Below the pieces are notes generated by a model, which did no database searches, was not told the DNA's origin, and saw only the letters and a list, made by a program, of their open reading frames with translations. Positions 24,868-33,666 of a stretch of DNA of 64,000 nucleotides are shown piece by piece (position 1 is the stretch's first letter; each line of letters begins with the position of its first letter). Source of the stretch: Desulfoferula sp040751985 (GTDB lineage: Bacteria > Desulfobacterota > Desulfarculia > Desulfarculales > Desulfarculaceae). The stretch covers positions 1 to 64,000 of the forward strand of contig JBFMFU010000028.1 in NCBI GenBank assembly GCA_040751985.1, read 5' to 3'. The position numbers and the translations under genes were made by a program.

Positions 24868-25449
24868 TTAGCCCTGCCCTTGTCCGGACCCGGTGGCTAA
24901 GTGGCTTATGATTCTAGCTGAGGCCTCCAGCAGTGAGGAGACCTCTTCGTCGGCCCCCAGGGGCCTGCGTTCCTGGTAGCCATAGTCGATGAAATAGGTT
25001 CGACAGCCCGCTACCTGGCCAGCCTCTATGTCTCGCCAACGGTCGCCCACCATATAGCTGGCCGAGAGGTCTATCCCCCACTCCTGGGCGGCCTCCTGCA
25101 GCATACCCGGTTTGGGCTTGCGGCAGGTGCACGCATCCCTATCCACATGATAGCAGGCCCTGATGTCGTCAAGCTTCAGACGCTCTTTTAAGTGGCGGTG
25201 GATCTCCTCCACCACCTCAAGGCTCTGGGCGCCAGTGGCAACATCTGGCTGGTTTGTAACCACTATCAGCAACAAACCATGACGCTGCAGGTCGTCAAGG
25301 GCCTGTTCTACTCCTGGGAGCAAGACAAGCTCGGCTAGGCTGGCCGGTGGGTAAGGTTTGCCCTCGCGGACCACGCTCTGGTTGATGACTCCGTCGCGGT
25401 CCAGAAATACAGCCCTTCGCTTTGCTGCCAACATAGATGCCGGACTCAT
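24868..25449 (-). CDS. gmhB: D-glycero-D-manno-heptose 1,7-bisphosphate phosphatase family protein (HAD-IIIA)
   Basis: A 193-aa HAD phosphatase. The nucleophile motif FLDRDG has Asp17 and Asp19, VVTNQ (Thr65) is motif II, and GDRWRD (Asp136, Asp140) is motif IV. The zinc-binding loop of GmhB is present: Cys99, His101, Cys107, Cys109. It removes the C7 phosphate of heptose 1,7-bisphosphate, the step between the kinase and nucleotidyltransferase reactions. A second gmhB is at 45755. This copy is the natural partner of the fusion enzyme at 13694, the other of the GDP-heptose set, but that assignment is inference. The SRDG-type histidinol-phosphatase branch is a less likely alternative. Confidence 0.87.
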   Translation of the reverse strand: MSPASMLAAKRRAVFLDRDGVINQSVVREGKPYPPASLAELVLLPGVEQALDDLQRHGLLLIVVTNQPDVATGAQSLEVVEEIHRHLKERLKLDDIRACYHVDRDACTCRKPKPGMLQEAAQEWGIDLSASYMVGDRWRDIEAGQVAGCRTYFIDYGYQERRPLGADEEVSSLLEASARIISHLATGSGQGQG

Positions 25450-26168
25450 GCGGGTAGGTTGATTAAAATTAGAGGCATGGGAAAGTCGGATATACAGGGC
25501 CCTGCCTCCGCGGTAGTTTGTATTTTGCCAATGGCGATGCCAAATGTCCAGGGCGCCTCCACCCTTGCTGGCCGAATGGCATGCTCAACACTCAATGGTG
25601 ACCTAACCTGGGTGCCGGGTAAGGATGATTGACTTGAGTTGATGTTGGAATAGCTACGCAAAACCTCCGCCTTAGGCGGGGCTAGCGGGGCTACCCCGGC
25701 AGCCCTGGCGCCGCGATGAAGGGTGCTCTGGGCATTCGAGAACCCAAACTCAATTCAGCCTATTTTGCCTCCCCGGACTTGCGCGCTAGGTTGGGACTGG
25801 TCTTTTAGCTGTTAGGCATAAGGCCTTATAATTACGGGTAATTTAAATGCCAGACCATTGAAGTGCTTTCTTGCCAATCACTAGTAATCATGCTATGGTT
25901 CAAGTAATCACTTTCCGGTTCTCTTAGGCAGAGGCGTCCTTCCAATTCTAGGCGGTACGGGCGAACAAGAAAAGAATCTGCACCATTGCCGCAGAAAACT
26001 GTAAAAGACGAGTTTAAAGAAAATGACTCACGACATCTGTTCGTCTTTGGTTTGGGTGTGGAGAAGATGCTATGATCCAGTACCATAAAAATATAAATAA
26101 AGAGCTTATATAGCGCATGCTTACAGTGGAGAGTATCAAGGCAAGACGAAAAAGGATATTAAAACAAG
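25450..26168. other. 719-nt intergenic region at the GC-rich/AT-rich junction
   Basis: No supported gene is seen. Small hairpins lie in tandem: CCGCC-TTA-GGCGG (25667-25679) and CGGGG-CTA-CCCCG (25686-25698). Beyond about 25.8 kb the DNA becomes AT-rich. A weak promoter-like pair TTGCCA-17-TATGGT is at 25871-25899. Short open frames here have no recognisable domains and were not accepted. No insertion-sequence ends or target duplications were recognised. Confidence 0.4.
26047..26076 (+). promoter_or_regulatory. Possible promoter for the AT-rich membrane-protein operon
   Basis: TTGGTT (26047-26052) and TATGAT (26071-26076) with an 18-nt spacer could drive the small secreted protein at 26169 and the membrane protein that follows, with a leader of about 85 nt. 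The region is AT-rich, so chance matches are more likely than elsewhere. Confidence 0.35.
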
Positions 26169-26501
26169 ATGCCAAAGGTTCATATAATCCTTTTTTTTTT
26201 GATATGTATATTTCTGCAAGGTCAATTTATGGTCTGCTCCGCCAAAGAAAAGCAGAAGTTGGTAATCGGTAACGTCGTTTGTTTTAGGATGGCCAACAGC
26301 GGCAACGGGTGGTGTGGAACCATAGTTAATAAAACAAAGAATGAGATACAAGTTCAACTTAATTCCGTCACGGCTGACATTGCAATACTACCGGCGCTGC
26401 AACCACAGTTGTGCACAAGCTATAAGATAATAGATTTAGGTAATCGCGGAGATAGAATCTGGGTAAATAGTAGGCAGTGCGTTAACAAGGTAGTTAAGTA
26501 A
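26169..26501 (+). CDS. Small secreted cysteine-containing protein of unknown function
   Basis: A 110-aa protein. Residues 1-25 form a typical signal peptide (basic start, long hydrophobic core, cleavage expected after CSA). The mature part of about 85 residues has four cysteines (38, 49, 82, 104), enough for two disulfides, and a pattern of short beta strands. An AAAAAGGA ribosome site lies about 12 nt upstream. I do not recognise the family. It is 32 nt upstream of a 929-aa membrane protein, in the same orientation and similarly AT-rich, so the two probably form one unit. It might be a periplasmic accessory of that membrane protein. Confidence 0.6.
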   Translation: MPKVHIILFFLICIFLQGQFMVCSAKEKQKLVIGNVVCFRMANSGNGWCGTIVNKTKNEIQVQLNSVTADIAILPALQPQLCTSYKIIDLGNRGDRIWVNSRQCVNKVVK

Positions 26502-26533
26502 CTTCGCAGCACCTTTCTAGGGAGTAAGATATT

Positions 26534-29323
26534 GTGAAAGAAAGCCTTATAAAAAAATACGAATTAGTAGACCTAGGGATAATACTGCTGGCAACATTTA
26601 TAGTATTTGTCCTGCCAGATATTTGTGGGTTTCATAGATGGCCAAACCGAACCAATCAATATACAGAGCCCTGCTGCATAGTGCGCGGCGCCGAGTCCAT
26701 GTACACCGTACGGGACTATATAGCGCAAGGCGTGCGAGAAGGCCATCTGCCCCAATGGTTGCATGCGTCTGGAATTGGCTATCCTATTGCGCTTCAATAT
26801 TGCTGGCAAATTTATAATCCGCTTGAATGGCTTTGGTGGAATGATTCAAACGTTAACAGAACCGTTGTATTATGGCTGTACTTAGCATTATGCGGATATA
26901 TTTTATTATTAATGATGATAAAAATATTTAAGGTAGACAAATTCGCCGCATTAGTCTCGGCGTTTATATATATCTTATCGAGTTGGGCGCTATGGTATTA
27001 CACCTATTGGTATTATATAACAATATTGTTGCCGCTTGTTTTAATTTTATATTCTGCACTGACGATCTTATATAGAGGGAAGTATTTTTGGTCATTTACT
27101 TTGCTTTGTCTTGGACTTATCTTATTCGTTCTCAATGGGCAACCGCAGGTTATTTTTTGCTCGGCAATCGGGCTTTTGGTCCTTTTATTTTTAATCGTAT
27201 CGTTTGATAGGAAAAGAATAGTAAGTATCGGAAAGTCCTTGCTTCTATTCGGAGCTGCCTCCCTTGCAGCGATTCTGATAACCGCTTGGCAAGGTATTAA
27301 TTTTGTAATAGATCAGTTAAAGGCGCAGACATGGTCTCAGCACGACGTTTCACTGGGTGTTTCGTATTGGGTAACATCGATCGCAAACTTATTTAAAGTT
27401 ACTTCACCGTACATCAGAGGTTTCTTTTATTCGAGTTGGTTCTTTAATGACCGTTTAGGCAGCGTTCCCTGGGAAGACTTTGCATTATCCTTTGGCGTCG
27501 TGGGCTTTTTCTTGATCCTCGTTGCCACGGTCTATTCAACTAAAAAAGCCGTACCTACTCCAAACGATACGCACTTAGGCCACAGCCAGATTAATAACCT
27601 GGTTTTACTGAGGTGTTTCGCAGCTGTTTTTTACACAATTTTGTTCACGATTGCTTGGCACGCAACCATGCCTAGAGGGTATGGTTATTGGCCTTTCTCG
27701 TTTATAAATTTCAGCAGGTACTTTGTCCCAATATTTACGTTGTTTGGTGCTGTCTTAGCTGGAATCGGTGTACAGAAAATTAATTATTTCAAGGCCAAAG
27801 AGAATGTTATTTTGATGGGGATAGTTAGTTTAATACCGTTATTTGGATATAACTTGTTATTTGTTGCAAGCAAAAGGCCGGTTGTCGCCGAGGTGGCGCT
27901 GCATGCTGCCCTTTTGACTTTCATCCCTTTAGTTGTGTTCTTGGGTCTACTGGTAGGTGGTTACTATTATCTAAAGATAAATGAAAACATAGACCGAAAG
28001 CATTTGCATGCATGTATGATGATGCTGGTTTTTTCAGAATTATTTTTATTTGCAAGATATTCCCCGTATATGGATAAAGATATGGCAAGACTGATACCGT
28101 ATTTAATATTTATTGCGTTAATTGCGGTTGTGTTAACAAAGAAGTATAAATTAGCATTAGCTGGAGGGATCGTATTTATAATAACTACTGCAATTGTACT
28201 GGCAGTTTTCCAGGACAATGAATCTCGTACGAATAAAGTACTAAACAAACGATACGATCTCGCGGCAAAATTTATTTTTGAAACTACCAAAAAACAAGCT
28301 GCACAAGGTTATCGGCCGAGGGTGCTGTCGACTTGTATAAGGAATCAGTACATAGGATTTAATGCGCAATACAGATTAGACCAAATGGCAACTTTCATTC
28401 CTATCGTGTCTCGAGCCTGGGCGGGCTTCATTTTTGAGTTTTTACGCCCAGAAATGTTACGAAATCATGGTCTGTCAATATTGCCGAATATGTATGGAGG
28501 GATGTGGCCAGTATACGAGGGTGCAAAGGGTGGTATCTACTGGAAGGAATTCTTTGGAACTGAGGATTATTATAAAATATTGGGCGTTACCCATTTAATG
28601 GGCTTGCACGATGGGCCTTTAAGCGCAACCTTAGAAAGACACCCTGATTTTATGAAGAGAGTAAAATTAGTATATACGACGCCGTTACAATACTTTAAAA
28701 GTAACCATAATCAAATTGAAATATATGCTATCAATAATCCCTTGCCGAGGGTATTTATAGCGAATAAGTTTAGGATAATACCATTTACTAATGATGGTTG
28801 GTATGCCAGGAAGGTTATGAAAAGCGATAAGGCGAAATTAATAAATGAACCGGTGGTAGAGGTGCAATATAAGCGTGTTCCTAAGTTCGCCACCATTACT
28901 GACATCGAAAGACTCAATAATTACTGCCTTGGTGGAAGAGATGTTTCACAGGCAGTAATAAAACCGCAAAGGATAATACACTACTCATCGGATTTGGTAC
29001 AAATAGAAACAAACTCTGATCATTGCGGTTTGCTGGTGCTGAATGATGCCTATAACGATAATTGGTTCGCGTATATAGATAAGAGGAAGACAGATGTATT
29101 CCGGGTAAACTCTTTAATGCGAGGAGTGTTTGTTAAAAAAGGTAAACATATAATAGTCTTCCGCTATAAACCCAATCAAGGAGCCGTGCTGTACTTACCC
29201 GTGGTTGGGCTATGCGTATACTTGATAACAACGTTATTATTGTTTCTCTTCCAAGGGATGGCTGTGAAAAGAGGGAAGGAAATATACCAAAATTTAAAAC
29301 GAAAATATTTGAACGTTACTTGA
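26534..29323 (+). CDS. Large YfhO-like polytopic membrane protein
   Basis: A 929-aa protein with a GTG start. One hydrophobic segment at about 12-30 is followed by a long extracytoplasmic loop (YTVRDYIAQGVREGHLPQW, then SGIGYPIALQYCWQIYNPLEW), many more membrane segments to about residue 560, a soluble domain, and a final membrane segment near 890-910. The loop and layout resemble the YfhO/GT-C family, proposed to glycosylate lipoteichoic acid or other surface glycans in Gram-positives. The gene is far richer in A/T than operon B, which suggests separate ancestry. Donor and acceptor are unknown. Confidence 0.68.
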   Translation: MKESLIKKYELVDLGIILLATFIVFVLPDICGFHRWPNRTNQYTEPCCIVRGAESMYTVRDYIAQGVREGHLPQWLHASGIGYPIALQYCWQIYNPLEWLWWNDSNVNRTVVLWLYLALCGYILLLMMIKIFKVDKFAALVSAFIYILSSWALWYYTYWYYITILLPLVLILYSALTILYRGKYFWSFTLLCLGLILFVLNGQPQVIFCSAIGLLVLLFLIVSFDRKRIVSIGKSLLLFGAASLAAILITAWQGINFVIDQLKAQTWSQHDVSLGVSYWVTSIANLFKVTSPYIRGFFYSSWFFNDRLGSVPWEDFALSFGVVGFFLILVATVYSTKKAVPTPNDTHLGHSQINNLVLLRCFAAVFYTILFTIAWHATMPRGYGYWPFSFINFSRYFVPIFTLFGAVLAGIGVQKINYFKAKENVILMGIVSLIPLFGYNLLFVASKRPVVAEVALHAALLTFIPLVVFLGLLVGGYYYLKINENIDRKHLHACMMMLVFSELFLFARYSPYMDKDMARLIPYLIFIALIAVVLTKKYKLALAGGIVFIITTAIVLAVFQDNESRTNKVLNKRYDLAAKFIFETTKKQAAQGYRPRVLSTCIRNQYIGFNAQYRLDQMATFIPIVSRAWAGFIFEFLRPEMLRNHGLSILPNMYGGMWPVYEGAKGGIYWKEFFGTEDYYKILGVTHLMGLHDGPLSATLERHPDFMKRVKLVYTTPLQYFKSNHNQIEIYAINNPLPRVFIANKFRIIPFTNDGWYARKVMKSDKAKLINEPVVEVQYKRVPKFATITDIERLNNYCLGGRDVSQAVIKPQRIIHYSSDLVQIETNSDHCGLLVLNDAYNDNWFAYIDKRKTDVFRVNSLMRGVFVKKGKHIIVFRYKPNQGAVLYLPVVGLCVYLITTLLLFLFQGMAVKRGKEIYQNLKRKYLNVT

Positions 29324-29338
29324 CATTTAATTGAAAAC

Positions 29339-29476
29339 ATGGATAAGAAGTATTTTATTAGTACATTAATGGTGATACTATTTACAATTGGGTTTTTACG
29401 CATGTACAAAAACGTAGCTTTAGTAATTTGGAAAAAATGTCACCGAAAAAAGTTATTCGAAGAATACTTTACTTAG
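29339..29476 (+). CDS. Possible small single-pass membrane protein
   Basis: A 45-codon open frame too short for routine calling. It has a basic start (MDKK), one hydrophobic segment (YFISTLMVILFTIGFLRMY) and a strongly basic tail ending in EEYFT. There is no clear ribosome site, and AT-rich DNA gives short frames easily. It lies in the 251-nt gap between the YfhO-like gene and the carbamoyltransferase gene, where nothing else convincing is seen. A TTGACA at 29320-29325 lacks a good -10. Confidence 0.25.
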   Translation: MDKKYFISTLMVILFTIGFLRMYKNVALVIWKKCHRKKLFEEYFT

Positions 29477-29574
29477 AATAATGTTGTTGCACGGGTTATC
29501 TTAATGAATTCTTAAGGCGGGCTCACTGGATATCTTTGGGAACCAGCTAGGCTAGGTGGAGCTCGGAATGAATT

Positions 29575-31392
29575 ATGTACGTCTTGGGCATCTCTGCATA
29601 TTACCATGACTCGGCCGCAGCGCTATTGAAGGATGGAGAAGTAGTAGCTGCAGCCCAGGAAGAGCGCTTTACGCGTAAAAAACATGACCAATGCTTTCCC
29701 TCCCAGGCCGTTGCTTATTGCCTAAAAGAAGCGAACATAAACTCCTCAGATCTTAATCTGCTAGCATTTTATGAAAAACCATTCCTTAAATTTGAGCGCC
29801 TGTTGGAAACCTATTTAGCCTATGTTCCGGTGGGACTAAAAAATTTTTTGGCAGCCATGCCTCAATGGGTTAAGCAGAAACTTTGGCTTGCTGATATCAT
29901 TCGTAAAGAGCTGGCCTACGAAGGCAAGATCATTTTTCCCGAGCACCATGAATCTCACGCTGCCAGCGCTTTTTTTATGTCACCTTTTCAGCAGGCTGCT
30001 ATTTTTACGTTGGATGGGGTGGGTGAGTGGACTACTACGTCTTATGGGGTGGGCCAGGACAACAACATCAGTATCTTAGGTGAGATTTACTTTCCCCACT
30101 CTTTAGGGCTCCTTTATTCCGCCTTCACTTACTTTATTGGGTTCAAGGTAAATTCTGGCGAGTACAAACTGATGGGGTTGGCCCCTTATGGTGTCCCCAA
30201 ATATGTGGATCTTATTTTGGATAAACTGGTCGATCTAAAAGAAGATGGTTCTTACAAGCTTAACATGCACTACTTTAACTACTGTCAGGGTCTCACCATG
30301 ACGAACAGGCATTTTGCTGAGCTTTTTGGAGGGCCACCAAGGAAACCTGAGAGCCCCCTGACCCAGAGAGAAATGGACATGGCGGCAAGCGTACAAAAGG
30401 TTACTGAGGAGGTAGTATTGCGTAGCGCTCGCCACATCCATGACCAGACCGGTGAGACAAATTTGGTATTGGCGGGCGGGGTCGCTCTGAACTGCGTTAG
30501 CAACGGACGTCTTCTGCGGGAGGGTCCTTTCGATAAAATTTGGATCCAGCCTGCGGCAGGTGACGCCGGCGGGGCTTTAGGGGCGGCTCTGTTCGCTTGG
30601 TATCAATATCTCGGTGAACCACGGGAGGTGGCCGTAGAGGAGGACCAGCAGCGAGGCTCTTACTTGGGCCCGGCCTTTAGCGACGACCAAGTAGGGTCTT
30701 ATTTGGCAAAGGCTGGGGCTCCATATAAGAAACTGAACCCTGATGATCTCCCACTTGAAATAGCCCGCTTGGTCGCAGACCAGAAGGTGGTAGGGTGGTT
30801 TCAGGGCCGGATGGAATTTGGGCCCCGGGCCCTAGGTGCACGATCTATCATCGGTGATGCTCGCAGCCCTGTAATGCAGTCACTAATTAACCTAAAGGTG
30901 AAATATAGGGAGTCCTTCCGGCCTTTCGCCCCGGCGGTGTTAGCTGAGCGAACCGAAAATTACTTTGTTCTAGACAGGCCCAGCCCCTACATGCTACTAG
31001 TGGCCTCGATTCTGCCAGCCATTCAGTTCTCAATGAGCGAAGCTGAGAAAGCTCTCTTCGGTATTGATAAGTTAAAGGTGGTAAGAAGCGAAATCCCGGC
31101 CGTGACTCATGTTGATTACTCGGCCCGCATTCAAACGGTGCATCGAAAAACCAATCCGTTATTTTATGAGCTTATTTCTTCATTTGAGGGTTTGACCGGA
31201 TGCGGCGTGATAATAAACACTTCTTTCAACGTTCGAGGCGAACCCATAGTTTGTACTCCTGAAGATGCTTATGTTTGCTTTATGCGAACGAAAATAGACT
31301 ATCTGGTTATGGGAAGCTATCTATTGGATAAAAAAGAACAGCCTCCATGGCAAGAGGAAGGTAATTGGCAAGAGGAATTCGGGCTAGATTAG
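29575..31392 (+). CDS. NodU/CmcH-family carbamoyltransferase
   Basis: A 605-aa O-carbamoyltransferase. These enzymes make carbamoyl adenylate from carbamoyl phosphate and ATP, then carbamoylate a hydroxyl of a sugar or antibiotic. The N-terminal Kae1-like domain starts MYVLGISAYYHDSAAALL and contains EHHESHAASAFF with the metal-binding histidines. The C-terminal domain has MEFGPRALGARSII and the terminal INTSFNVRGEPIVCTPEDA. Length is normal. It is followed without a gap by SxtJ-like and DUF5989-like membrane proteins, a trio I know from other surface-glycan loci. It probably carbamoylates a glycan sugar made in this locus. Confidence 0.9.
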   Translation: MYVLGISAYYHDSAAALLKDGEVVAAAQEERFTRKKHDQCFPSQAVAYCLKEANINSSDLNLLAFYEKPFLKFERLLETYLAYVPVGLKNFLAAMPQWVKQKLWLADIIRKELAYEGKIIFPEHHESHAASAFFMSPFQQAAIFTLDGVGEWTTTSYGVGQDNNISILGEIYFPHSLGLLYSAFTYFIGFKVNSGEYKLMGLAPYGVPKYVDLILDKLVDLKEDGSYKLNMHYFNYCQGLTMTNRHFAELFGGPPRKPESPLTQREMDMAASVQKVTEEVVLRSARHIHDQTGETNLVLAGGVALNCVSNGRLLREGPFDKIWIQPAAGDAGGALGAALFAWYQYLGEPREVAVEEDQQRGSYLGPAFSDDQVGSYLAKAGAPYKKLNPDDLPLEIARLVADQKVVGWFQGRMEFGPRALGARSIIGDARSPVMQSLINLKVKYRESFRPFAPAVLAERTENYFVLDRPSPYMLLVASILPAIQFSMSEAEKALFGIDKLKVVRSEIPAVTHVDYSARIQTVHRKTNPLFYELISSFEGLTGCGVIINTSFNVRGEPIVCTPEDAYVCFMRTKIDYLVMGSYLLDKKEQPPWQEEGNWQEEFGLD

Positions 31393-31821
31393 ATGAGTTG
31401 GAAACAGGAAATACTTCAGGAAATTGGGCGGCTTCAGCCCCAAAAAGGTGACTCGCGCAAGTTAGGCTTAGCCTTTTTGGTGCTTTTGAACCTAATTGGC
31501 GGATTTCTGCTCTGGCGGAGCAAGCCAGCCGCTTTATATTTTATGCTGGCCGGGGGCGTCCTGGGGCTTTGGGGATTGGTTTTCCCGCAGAGCTTTAAAA
31601 TTATCTACAAAATTTGGATGACCTTCGCCTTGCTGCTTGGCTCCTTTATGACAAGAGCCATACTGATAACCGTTTTTTACCTAGTTATTACGCCCATAGG
31701 AATTTGCATGCGGGTATTAGGCAAGGATCCCCTAGACGGTGGGCTAGGGAAAGGCAAGTCTTATTGGCGGATGCGCGAGCCGGGTCTCTATGACCCTCGT
31801 CGCAGTGAAAAGATGTACTGA
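31393..31821 (+). CDS. SxtJ-family membrane protein
   Basis: A 142-aa protein with about three hydrophobic segments (roughly 24-42, 46-63, 73-103) and a hydrophilic C-terminus with YWRMREPGLYDPRRSEKMY. SxtJ is named from the saxitoxin cluster, where it accompanies the carbamoyltransferase SxtI; its function is not established. The ATG immediately follows the carbamoyltransferase stop. It may anchor the carbamoyltransferase to the membrane, which is inference from co-occurrence. Confidence 0.8.
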   Translation: MSWKQEILQEIGRLQPQKGDSRKLGLAFLVLLNLIGGFLLWRSKPAALYFMLAGGVLGLWGLVFPQSFKIIYKIWMTFALLLGSFMTRAILITVFYLVITPIGICMRVLGKDPLDGGLGKGKSYWRMREPGLYDPRRSEKMY

Positions 31822-31830
31822 GGTATAGCC

Positions 31831-31989
31831 ATGAGCAAACTCGCCATCATTATCGAGTTCTGGGAATTTTTAAAGGTGCGCAAGAAATATTGGCTGTTGC
31901 CTATAATAATTATACTGGTACTTCTCAGCAGCCTCATCGTCTTGACCCATGGATCAGTAGTCGCTCCCTTTATTTATACGCTGTTTTAG
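31831..31989 (+). CDS. DUF5989-family small membrane protein
   Basis: A 52-aa protein with an amphipathic, basic N-terminus (EFWEFLKVRKKYWLLP), one membrane segment (about 24-40) and the tail GSVVAPFIYTLF. The sequence pattern is that of the small protein regularly found after carbamoyltransferase and SxtJ-like genes. It starts 9 nt after the SxtJ-like stop, with an AGG 8-10 nt upstream. Function is unknown, but its conserved position suggests a subunit of a membrane carbamoylation complex. Confidence 0.8.
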   Translation: MSKLAIIIEFWEFLKVRKKYWLLPIIIILVLLSSLIVLTHGSVVAPFIYTLF

Positions 31990-32088
31990 ACCATATAGTT
32001 ATCCGGTTTAGGCGGCGAAAGGCTTAGTGTTATAAGGCAATTCACACGGCAATAAAGGGTCTGCTTTTGGTGGGCGAGACACGAAAAG

Positions 32089-32126
32089 ACGCGGATGTGT
32101 GATGAAGAAAGTGTCCATACCCGCGT
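32089..32126. terminator. Weak hairpin between convergent genes
   Basis: ACGCGG (32089-32094) and CCGCGT (32121-32126) can pair around a 26-nt loop, followed by GTGTTTTACC. The position between convergent genes (ends 31989 and 32132) favours a terminator, but the long loop and short T run make it weak. Confidence 0.3.
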
Positions 32127-32131
32127 GTGTT

Positions 32132-33481
32132 TTACCAGGATTTATTAATTACGCCAGCTATTGTGTCGGCCACAATGTTATATCCTCTCGCGGTTAAGTG
32201 AGTTCCCGCATCGACTAAATAGTCCTTGGTACTGTCTGTGAATATTGAATCCCACTTCAACTCCGCCCCGGTACAGCCAGACCGATTAAAGCTAGTCAGG
32301 AATTGGCTCATCTTGCTCCAGGCGCTGGTCATTTCTTTTGTCCAACCCATTTGCTTCGCAGCCTGATTTTTCCGATCATTGGGGCTGAGTTTTTCCGAGG
32401 CTACGACATAATGATTGGGCTGAAGAAATATAAAATATTTAATGCCGTTATCATGTAGGAGTTGGCAAGACATGGCTATGGATTTTTCCCAAAGTGCTTC
32501 ACTCTCTTTGACGCAAGACGGTGAAGTACATCTATTATTCATGTATGCGGCATAAAGATATTGATGAACCTTGCTTCCTTTGCCTTTTTTAGCTCGAAGA
32601 CTGCTACGTATGGCGTCTTGTAAACGCTGATCACTCTGCTCAACATATAAGAACGCGATCCACCGCACTAAAATACTATTCGCTATTAGCTTGCGCGGCG
32701 CCAACCAGATTGCCGCAGTGAGCTTTGACTGCGCAGTTTCAACTGCGGTTTGGGCTTTGGATTTTATGCTCTCGGCTGTTTCACCAGGCTCACTAGCGTA
32801 CCAATGTAAATAGAAGGGAAAAACATAACTTATGTGTGCCTCCACATTGTAGTGGGAGCTTAAGTATATTTCGTTAAAACCACTTATGTCTATGATAGCA
32901 TCAAATTGGTATCCCAGAGACAATAAATATGCGGTTAAAACAAACTGCTGTGGCTGCTTGTAACCAGGGATGGCTAGGTTAATTATTTCGATCTTTTTGC
33001 CCGCAAACCGCGGTAAATTGCTAAGCCTTTCTTTCAGGCGGTCGCCGGATGTCTGCACGAACAGGTTTGCTACAGAGCCGCCGGATACGCCAATGCGGAC
33101 AACACCTTCCCCCTTCTTTTTGGGGAAGGAGGGGCCGTAGAGCCCTAATTCATTTATTGGCATGGGTTTTTTGGTTACACACATATAATCAGCGAATCCA
33201 GGACCACAGGGATAATCACTCATATCCGGACGCGGCACGTATCCCAGGAAAGGATGTTGAAACATATGCCCCGAGTAGTCACTGGGCATACATCGCGATT
33301 GGCGCACCAGCAAGGCGCGTAGTGAATTTTGCTCCTTACCTAGATAAGTTAAGTAAGCATCCTTGCTTGTGATTTGTGCAGGCGTGGGAAGGAGACCTGT
33401 CCTCGCGATCAGCTCCGCGCAAAGAAGACCTACAAAAATGCAGATTGCAGCCAAACCAAAATTACGCCAAAAGCTGACCAT
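32132..33481 (-). CDS. SGNH/GDSL-like protein with N-terminal membrane anchor
   Basis: A 449-aa protein with one membrane segment at about residues 8-25 and a periplasmic remainder. GVSGGSVANL carries the likely nucleophile Ser of block I, ISGFNEI is a block-III-like site, and Asp424/His428 in DAGTHLTARGY form the C-terminal Asp-x-x-x-His pair. Related proteins remove or transfer acyl groups on exported glycans. It is convergent with the carbamoyltransferase module, and GDSL-like genes are often seen next to that trio. It could deacetylate or acetylate the surface glycan. Confidence 0.75.
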   Translation of the reverse strand: MVSFWRNFGLAAICIFVGLLCAELIARTGLLPTPAQITSKDAYLTYLGKEQNSLRALLVRQSRCMPSDYSGHMFQHPFLGYVPRPDMSDYPCGPGFADYMCVTKKPMPINELGLYGPSFPKKKGEGVVRIGVSGGSVANLFVQTSGDRLKERLSNLPRFAGKKIEIINLAIPGYKQPQQFVLTAYLLSLGYQFDAIIDISGFNEIYLSSHYNVEAHISYVFPFYLHWYASEPGETAESIKSKAQTAVETAQSKLTAAIWLAPRKLIANSILVRWIAFLYVEQSDQRLQDAIRSSLRAKKGKGSKVHQYLYAAYMNNRCTSPSCVKESEALWEKSIAMSCQLLHDNGIKYFIFLQPNHYVVASEKLSPNDRKNQAAKQMGWTKEMTSAWSKMSQFLTSFNRSGCTGAELKWDSIFTDSTKDYLVDAGTHLTARGYNIVADTIAGVINKSW

Positions 33482-33579
33482 AAAGCCCGCCCTCTCTTGT
33501 AATCACCGCCGCGTCAAAGCCCTATTCAGGCCTGTCGTACAGAGATTCACAGAATAGGCCGCATTCATAACACAAAAGC

Positions 33580-33607
33580 TTGACCTCGTTCTGATAATTT
33601 ATAATAA
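33580..33607 (+). promoter_or_regulatory. Possible promoter in the divergent 33.5-33.7 kb gap
   Basis: TTGACC (33580-33585) is followed by an AT-rich tract with TAATAA at 33602-33607 (16-nt spacing). An exact TATAAT at 33600-33605 is only 14 nt from the -35, too close. It would give a leader of about 50 nt for the GT2 gene at 33667. Confidence 0.4.
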
Positions 33608-33666
33608 TCGAAAAACTCTGGACTAACCAGGGCGTACCGAAACCTCAGGAAGATGCTCGCCACAGG

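Noticed and set aside
25446..25661. Open frame of 71 codons on the minus strand upstream of gmhB
   Set aside because: No recognisable domain, no ribosome site, composition like non-coding DNA, and it ends at the gmhB start.
25832..26086. Open frame of 84 codons on the minus strand
   Set aside because: No domain or ribosome site; it overlaps the likely promoter of the AT-rich operon and reads like chance coding.
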